From: G020354945 sp964570585
GTDB taxonomy: Bacteria; Omnitrophota; Gorgyraeia; JABMRG01; JAFGKX01
NCBI GenBank assembly: GCA_964570585.1
Contig: CAZMYR010000052.1
Coordinates: 1 to 10,522, forward strand
Direction: 5' to 3'
DNA length: 10,522 bases
Below are positions 6,399 to 10,522 of the stretch, piece by piece. The notes beneath the pieces are model-generated. The model did not search any database, was not told the origin of the DNA, and saw nothing but the letters and a program-made list of their open reading frames with translations. The translations under genes were made by a program, and so were the position numbers. Numbering within the stretch: position 1 is the stretch's first letter; every line of letters starts with the position of its first letter.

Positions 6399-6872
6399 CT
6401 ATTCCACTGCCATAGCAATCCGCCCGGTGCGGGTCACCTGGGTCATTCCATATTTTTCTAAATCTAACAAAAGTGCCTTTATATGATTTTCGCCCCCAAC
6501 GGCTTCAACTATAATATAATCTTTAGAAGTCTTCACAATCCTATCTTTCGATTTTTCTATTATATTTTTTACTTTATCTTTAGTCTTATCATCAATATGA
6601 ACTTTAAAAAGCAAAAGTTCCCTGTCGATAAATTCTTTCTTGACAAAGTCCTTTACGCTTATCGTATCTATCAGTTTATTAAGTTGTTTTTTAACCTGCT
6701 CAAGAGTTCTGTCATCACCTCTTACTACAATGGTCATACGGGAAATAGTGGGATCCTCTGTTTCGCCAACAGCTAAGGAGTCAATGTTAAAGCCTCTGGC
6801 GCTGAACAAACCTGCAATCCGGGCTAGAACACCCGACCTATTTTCCACTATGGCTGAAATGATGTGCTTCAT
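6399..6872 (-). CDS. ilvN: Acetohydroxyacid synthase small (regulatory) subunit
   Basis: The regulatory partner of IlvB; it activates the catalytic subunit and senses branched-chain amino acids. The start at 6872 gives 157 residues and begins MKHIISAIVENRSGVLARIA, the usual family N-terminus; the upstream in-frame ATG at 6893 would add 7 residues that do not resemble the family. The N-terminal ACT domain (about 2-75) keeps Asn11, Gly14 and Asn29, the positions linked to valine inhibition in E. coli IlvH, so feedback inhibition is likely. The C-terminal ALS_ss domain follows to the end (GRIAMAVE). A GAGGAG lies 13 bases upstream in a 17-base leader that resembles the one before ilvB. The gap to ilvB is 105 bp. 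Confidence 0.95.
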   Translation of the reverse strand: MKHIISAIVENRSGVLARIAGLFSARGFNIDSLAVGETEDPTISRMTIVVRGDDRTLEQVKKQLNKLIDTISVKDFVKKEFIDRELLLFKVHIDDKTKDKVKNIIEKSKDRIVKTSKDYIIVEAVGGENHIKALLLDLEKYGMTQVTRTGRIAMAVE

Positions 6873-6889
6873 GTTCGTCGTTTCACTCC
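6873..6889 (-). promoter_or_regulatory. Leader motif with GGAG before ilvN, similar to that of ilvB
   Basis: The 17 bases immediately before the ilvN ATG read GGAGTGAAACGACGAAC. They match the 17 bases before the ilvB ATG at 14 of 17 positions, and all three differences are transitions. The GGAG is the likely ribosome binding site, although its spacing of 13 bases to the ATG is long. Confidence 0.5.
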
Positions 6890-6898
6890 TCACTGTTT

Positions 6899-6974
6899 AA
6901 AAAGTTCTAAAAGTTCCAAAAGTTCCAAAAGTTAAACCTTTTAAACCTTTAGAACCTTTTAAACCTTTTAAACT
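6899..6974. repeat. Repeats of aaaagttcca and aaaccttttaa units in the ilvB-ilvN gap
   Basis: The left half consists of units of the type aaaagttcca in tandem, and the right half of units of the type aaaccttttaa. The halves are imperfect inverse complements of each other, so the transcript could fold into a long weak A/U-rich hairpin. The region begins just upstream of the ilvN leader and ends 3 bases before the ilvB stop codon, filling about three quarters of the gap. It has no GTGTCCCC core. Confidence 0.75.
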
Positions 6975-6977
6975 GTA

Positions 6978-8654
6978 TCAGGCCATTCCCCCTATCATCC
7001 TATTAATTGCTTCTCCTGTCGGCACCATAGGAAAGACATTTTCTTCTTCACGGATTAGAAAATTCAAAAACACAGGACCCTTTATCTTTAAGGCCTCATC
7101 TATAGCCTTTCTTACCTCATCCTTTTTAGTAACATCCATGCCAGTAGCTCCGTAGGCCTGGGCAACTTTTACAAAATCGGGGCATCCTTCTTTTATAAGT
7201 GTATAGGAATATCTTTTTTTATAAAATAATTCCTGCCACTGCCTTACCATCCCCAGATTGTAGTTATTTAATATAGCTATCTTGACAGGCAGTTTATTGG
7301 CAACCGCTGTTGCCAATTCCTGAATATTCATCTGGATACTTCCGTCGCCTGCAATATCAAATATTATTTTATCAGGGCAGCCAATCTGCGCTCCGATTGC
7401 TGCAGGAAAACCATATCCCATAGTTCCTAAGCCGCCGCTTGATATATAGGTGCGCGGTTTCCTATATTTAAAATATTGGGCTGCCCACATTTGATTCTGC
7501 CCTACCTCAGTGCAGATTATGGCATCGCCTTTGGTTGCTTCATAAATCTGCTCAACAACATACTGGGGCTTTATCTCATCACCTTCATCTTTGTAAACAA
7601 GCGGGTATTTCTTCTTCCATTCTTCTATCTGTTTAAGCCAATCGGAAATTTTCGGAGGATGGACAATCCTGATTAGTTTTTTTATTGCATCCTTGGCATC
7701 TCCAACAATAGGAATATCGACTTTTACATTTTTACTCACGCTTGATGGGTCTATATCTATATGTATTATTTTTGCTCCAGGGGCAAAATTGTCAAGCCTT
7801 CCGGTAACCCTGTCATCGAATCTTGCGCCTATGGCGATAATAAGGTCACTGTCCATAACAGCGTGATTTGCATAAACCGTTCCATGCATACCAAGCATAT
7901 CTAAAGAAAGTGGCTCAGTCTGAGGAAAAGCCCCTAATCCCATAAGTGTCGTTGTAACAGGTATGTTCGTCTTATGCGCAAATTCAGTCAGCTCTTCCGC
8001 TGCGCCTGAAATTATAATTCCACCACCTGCATAAATGACGGGCTTCTTTGAGGCCTTAATGGCTTTGGCTGCCTTCTTTACCTGACCCGGATGGGCTTCA
8101 TAAGTCGGCTTATAAGTCCGTATATCTATCCTTTCCGGATACACAAATTCTGTCTCCTGCATCGTGACGTCAACAGGAAGGTCAATAACAACAGGCCCCG
8201 GCCTTCCGGTTCTGGCTATATGAAATGCCTCCTTAATGGTCCTGGCTAAATCTTTAACATCCCTGACCAGATAATTGTGTTTTGTAATAGGTCTGGTTAT
8301 GCCTGTGGTGTCTGCTTCTTGAAAAGCGTCATTTCCTATTAACTGTGTTTTGACCTGTCCTGTAATTGCAACAATTGGAACAGAATCCATATATGCAGTT
8401 GCTATGCCGGTTACAAGATTGGTTGCTCCTGGCCCGGAGGTAGCAATGCAGACTCCTACTCTTCCGGTTGCCCTGGCATAACCATCTGCTGCGTGAGCTG
8501 CGGCTTGTTCATGCCTGGTTAATATGAATCTTATATTCGAATCATAGAGAACGTCAAAGGTCGGAAGGACTGCTCCGCCCGGATAACCAAACAATACATC
8601 CACTTTTTCTTTGACTAACGATTCTATCAGTATCTTTGCCCCTGTAAGTTTCAT
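6978..8654 (-). CDS. ilvB: Acetohydroxyacid synthase large (catalytic) subunit
   Basis: A thiamine-diphosphate enzyme that condenses pyruvate with pyruvate or 2-oxobutyrate, the first common step of valine, leucine and isoleucine synthesis. The 558-residue protein is of usual length with three domains: N-terminal PYR domain with GYPGGAVLP (23-31) and catalytic Glu49 (RHEQAAAHAADGYAR); a central domain with GARFDDRVTG (276-285); and the C-terminal PP domain with the ThDP motif GDGS (436-439) to NN (463-464). GMVRQWQELFY (468-478) holds the conserved Trp of the AHAS active-site entrance, which favours biosynthetic AHAS over catabolic acetolactate synthase or other ThDP enzymes, as does the adjacent ilvN. 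The ATG follows the leader GGAGCGAAGCGACGAAT. It lies 146 bp downstream of ilvD, the widest gap of the operon. Confidence 0.97.
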   Translation of the reverse strand: MKLTGAKILIESLVKEKVDVLFGYPGGAVLPTFDVLYDSNIRFILTRHEQAAAHAADGYARATGRVGVCIATSGPGATNLVTGIATAYMDSVPIVAITGQVKTQLIGNDAFQEADTTGITRPITKHNYLVRDVKDLARTIKEAFHIARTGRPGPVVIDLPVDVTMQETEFVYPERIDIRTYKPTYEAHPGQVKKAAKAIKASKKPVIYAGGGIIISGAAEELTEFAHKTNIPVTTTLMGLGAFPQTEPLSLDMLGMHGTVYANHAVMDSDLIIAIGARFDDRVTGRLDNFAPGAKIIHIDIDPSSVSKNVKVDIPIVGDAKDAIKKLIRIVHPPKISDWLKQIEEWKKKYPLVYKDEGDEIKPQYVVEQIYEATKGDAIICTEVGQNQMWAAQYFKYRKPRTYISSGGLGTMGYGFPAAIGAQIGCPDKIIFDIAGDGSIQMNIQELATAVANKLPVKIAILNNYNLGMVRQWQELFYKKRYSYTLIKEGCPDFVKVAQAYGATGMDVTKKDEVRKAIDEALKIKGPVFLNFLIREEENVFPMVPTGEAINRMIGGMA

Positions 8655-8671
8655 ATTCGTCGCTTCGCTCC
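8655..8671 (-). promoter_or_regulatory. Leader motif with GGAG before ilvB
   Basis: The 17 bases immediately before the ilvB ATG read GGAGCGAAGCGACGAAT, with AAGGAG at the 5' side as the likely ribosome binding site, 13 bases from the ATG. The same motif with three transitions precedes ilvN. It contains the overlapping direct repeat gcgaagcga. Confidence 0.5.
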
Positions 8672-8679
8672 TTGTTATA

Positions 8680-8766
8680 GAAACGTTTCCGGTTTCAAAG
8701 AGGAAAACGTCCCTACACTTAGCGACTTAGGGGACACTTTCCCCTTTGAAACTGGAAACGTCTCTT
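8680..8766. repeat. Palindromic element, subfamily B, copy 2 (diverged)
   Basis: The left side carries gaaacgtttccggtttc, then aaagaggaaaacgtccct. The right side carries aggggacactttcccc, then gaaactggaaacgtctc. The sides are imperfect inverse complements around a loop near 8715-8726 (cacttagcgact). The arm motif resembles the element at 5231-5305 (gacgtttctgaaacc) and the core matches all four elements, but pairing is weaker than in the others. It occupies most of the ilvD-ilvB gap, ending just upstream of the ilvB leader. Confidence 0.78.
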
Positions 8767-8773
8767 TCTATCT

Positions 8774-8779
8774 ATTATA
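8774..8779 (-). promoter_or_regulatory. Perfect TATAAT in the ilvD-ilvB gap; possible internal promoter
   Basis: On the minus strand a consensus -10 hexamer TATAAT stands between the repeats at the ilvD 3' end and the palindromic element. I see no good -35 hexamer at 16-18 bases upstream, because that stretch is made of gttcgtag repeats. If it were used, the palindrome would lie in the 5' leader of ilvB. The hexamer is easily found by chance in AT-rich gaps, so support is weak. Confidence 0.25.
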
Positions 8780-8809
8780 CTACGAACTACGAACTCATAA
8801 CTACGAACT
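8779..8809. repeat. actacgaact repeats overlapping the ilvD stop codon
   Basis: The unit actacgaact begins at 8779 and continues as an overlapping second copy of tacgaact to 8795; a further full copy lies at 8800-8809. The last copy encodes the final two serines and the TAG stop of ilvD (stop at 8801-8803). Like the element at the aroE 3' end, a repeat therefore forms the very end of a coding sequence. Confidence 0.75.
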
Positions 8810-10456
8810 AAATACTGCTCCTGTTTCCGCTGACTGAACCATCTTTGCATATCTTGCTAAATAACCTGTTGTTATCTTCGGTTTTTTAGGCTTCCATTGT
8901 TTTAATCGTGCCGCAAGCTTAAGCTTGGTTATCTTTAGCTCTATCTTTTTTCTGGGTATATCTATCTGAATGTAATCCCCATCCCTTATAGCCGCAATAG
9001 GCCCTCCCGCAGCTGCTTCAGGAGATATATGCCCTATGCAAGGGCCTCTTGTGCCGCCTGAGAAACGCCCGTCTGTAATAAGAGCCACTGAGGAAGAGAG
9101 GCTCATTCCTGCTATTGCCGCTGTAGGAGAAAGCATTTCTCTCATACCAGGCCCGCCTTTTGGACCCTCGTATCTTATAACCAAACAATCGCCTTTTTTT
9201 ATTGCCCCCTGCATAATAGCCTTCATAGCAGATTCTTCTGAATCAAAACACCTTGCCCTGCCGATAAAAGTCATCATGCCTTTTGACACAGCTGATTGCT
9301 TAACCACGCAACCATCCGGAGCTAAATTTCCTCTTAATACTGCGATGCCGCCGGTCTTATGATAAGCTCTATTAACAGGCCTTATCACATCGTCATTATA
9401 AACCCTGGCGGATTTTGCAATCTGTTTTATATTCTTGCCACTAACTGTAGGATTGCTTTTAAGTTTGTTTGCAAGCCTGCTAAGACAACCCGGCACCCCC
9501 CCGGCATATTCTAAATCCTCCATAAAATATTCCCCGCCGGGGCGGATATTTGTTATGTGAGGGGTTTTTTTGCTTATTTTGTCCATTTCATCTAAAGATA
9601 TATCAACCCCGGCTTCATGGGCTATTGCCGGAATATGAAGCATTGTATTTGTGGAACCACCTAAAGCCATATCCATCATAACGCCGTTGTGGATAGCGTT
9701 CTTTGTTAATATCTTCCTTGCGCTAACCCCCTTTTTTATGAGTTCTACTATTCTTTCGCCGCTATCTTTTGCTATTCTTTCTTTTTTAGCAAAGTTTGCT
9801 AAGGCTGTAGCGCATCCCGGCAAAGACATACCCATTGCTTCAGTAACGCATGCCATTGTATTAGCTGTATATAGACCCTGGCATGAACCTGCTCCGGGAC
9901 AGGCGCTCAGCTCAAGCTGCTCCAGCTCTTGCGCCGACATTTTACCTACTTTTCTCTGAGCTAAAGCCTCAAATGTGTCCCTTACTAATGAACGCCTTTG
10001 CATATTATACATTCCGGAATGCATAGGCCCTGCAGTAACAACAATTGCAGGAATATCCAATCTTGCTGCTGCCATAAGCATACCCGGAGTAATCTTATCG
10101 CAGTCTGTAAGCAAAATCAGTCCATCCAGCGCGTGAGCCATCGCCACAGACTCTACAGAATCTGCTATAAGCTCTCTTGTAGCCAGAGAATATTTCATCC
10201 CGGTATGCCCCATGGCTATGCCATCGCATACACCCGGTATGCCAAAGATGAAAGGTTGGCCTCCGCCGGCATTTATACCGGCTTCGATTGCCCGCTCAAG
10301 CCTTCTCATGCCAATGTGTCCGGGTATAAGGTCAGAAAAACCGGAAGCAATACCTATAAAAAGCTTGCCCAGGTCCTTTTTCCTTATACCGGTCGCATAT
10401 AAAAGCGCTCTATGTGGCGCCCTTTCCAATCCCTTTTTTGTAACATCACTACGCAT
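8801..10456 (-). CDS. ilvD: Dihydroxyacid dehydratase
   Basis: Dehydrates the product of IlvC to 2-oxoisovalerate or 2-oxo-3-methylvalerate. An iron-sulfur and Mg enzyme; 551 residues is usual. Cluster cysteines are visible as Cys119 (TDCDKITPG) and Cys192 (SACPGAGSCQGLYTANTM); the active-site strand TDGRFSGGTRG is at 461-471. The N-terminal motif reads IASGFSDLIPGHIGMR (36-51). Like E. coli IlvD it has PGH rather than the PCN of [2Fe-2S] enzymes, which suggests a [4Fe-4S] type, but the NS before it is SG and the second His is Gly49. AAGGAG lies five bases before the ATG. This is the first gene of the operon, directly behind a near-consensus promoter. The homologous sugar-acid dehydratases (Edd and related) are an alternative made unlikely by the ilv context. 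Confidence 0.95.
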   Translation of the reverse strand: MRSDVTKKGLERAPHRALLYATGIRKKDLGKLFIGIASGFSDLIPGHIGMRRLERAIEAGINAGGGQPFIFGIPGVCDGIAMGHTGMKYSLATRELIADSVESVAMAHALDGLILLTDCDKITPGMLMAAARLDIPAIVVTAGPMHSGMYNMQRRSLVRDTFEALAQRKVGKMSAQELEQLELSACPGAGSCQGLYTANTMACVTEAMGMSLPGCATALANFAKKERIAKDSGERIVELIKKGVSARKILTKNAIHNGVMMDMALGGSTNTMLHIPAIAHEAGVDISLDEMDKISKKTPHITNIRPGGEYFMEDLEYAGGVPGCLSRLANKLKSNPTVSGKNIKQIAKSARVYNDDVIRPVNRAYHKTGGIAVLRGNLAPDGCVVKQSAVSKGMMTFIGRARCFDSEESAMKAIMQGAIKKGDCLVIRYEGPKGGPGMREMLSPTAAIAGMSLSSSVALITDGRFSGGTRGPCIGHISPEAAAGGPIAAIRDGDYIQIDIPRKKIELKITKLKLAARLKQWKPKKPKITTGYLARYAKMVQSAETGAVFSS

Positions 10457-10477
10457 ATTTACTCCTTGCTTCTATGT

Positions 10478-10506
10478 AATATAGTATAAAATATACATCA
10501 TGTCAA
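10478..10506 (-). promoter_or_regulatory. Sigma70-type promoter of the ilvD-led operon
   Basis: On the minus strand TTGACA (10501-10506) is separated by exactly 17 bases from TATATT (10478-10483), giving 11 of 12 consensus bases. A transcription start about 7 bases downstream would leave a leader of roughly 15 nt that already includes the ilvD AAGGAG. The region upstream in the window (10507-10522) is AT-rich. The leader is too short for a leader peptide, T-box or riboswitch, so control, if any, would act by a repressor or activator on this promoter or by enzyme feedback. Confidence 0.7.
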
Positions 10507-10522
10507 CAAATTAATGGTTTTC

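Noticed and set aside
6873..6893. Upstream ilvN start at 6893
   Set aside because: It would place the GGAG leader inside the coding sequence and add seven residues (MRSETTN) not typical of the family, while MKHIISAIVE is the normal N-terminus.
6899..6974. CRISPR-like array in the ilvB-ilvN gap
   Set aside because: The units are only about 10 bases, without constant-length unique spacers, and no cas genes are present. It is a low-complexity repeat.
9998..10402. A 134-codon open frame on the + strand
   Set aside because: It lies wholly antisense to ilvD, whose protein has clear family motifs. The translation is rich in His, Cys and Ser with no recognisable domain. The other + strand frames in the window are likewise shadows of minus-strand genes.

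Overview
The window is a single co-directional block of biosynthetic genes, all on the minus strand. Read 5' to 3' (right to left) they are ilvD, ilvB, ilvN, ilvC, leuA, aroE, a prepilin peptidase, aroC, and a short secreted-protein gene that is broken by frameshifts. The eight enzyme genes are full length with intact motifs. Gaps between them are short (40-146 bp), which fits one operon. A near-consensus sigma70-type promoter (TTGACA, 17 bp spacer, TATATT) lies directly upstream of ilvD and leaves a leader of only about 15 nt, so there is no visible room for an attenuator or riboswitch.

How the genes work together: IlvBN (acetohydroxyacid synthase with its valine-sensing subunit), IlvC and IlvD make the 2-oxo acid precursors of valine, leucine and isoleucine. 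LeuA draws 2-oxoisovalerate into leucine synthesis. AroE and AroC are two steps of the shikimate pathway to chorismate. leuB, leuCD, ilvE and the other aro genes are not in this window. A GxGD-type prepilin peptidase sits between aroE and aroC, so a type IV pilus or type II secretion function is embedded in the amino acid block.

Organism: the broken gene at the left end encodes a Sec signal peptide, an ITLTTYYPAPYGEY segment, GNVGIGTTSP repeats and a C-terminus ending FYRTGGDPDPVCVVH. From memory this architecture is typical of Omnitrophota (candidate phylum OP3). Moderate GC, a Gram-negative-type prepilin peptidase and repeat-rich intergenic gaps agree with that. The assignment is an inference, not a search result.

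The most unusual feature is the non-coding DNA. Every gap in the operon carries its own inverted or tandem repeat. Four gaps hold palindromic elements of about 75-95 bp that share a GTGTCCCC/GGGGACA core and fall into two arm subfamilies. One element has a duplicated right arm that supplies the last residues and stop codon of aroE. Other gaps hold different short-unit repeats, and a 7-bp tandem repeat sits inside aroE. These look like REP/MITE-type elements that have colonised the operon. I did not find a defence system, CRISPR array, transposase, tRNA or rRNA. Two cofactor-site oddities, in IlvC and AroE, may indicate NADH rather than NADPH use.
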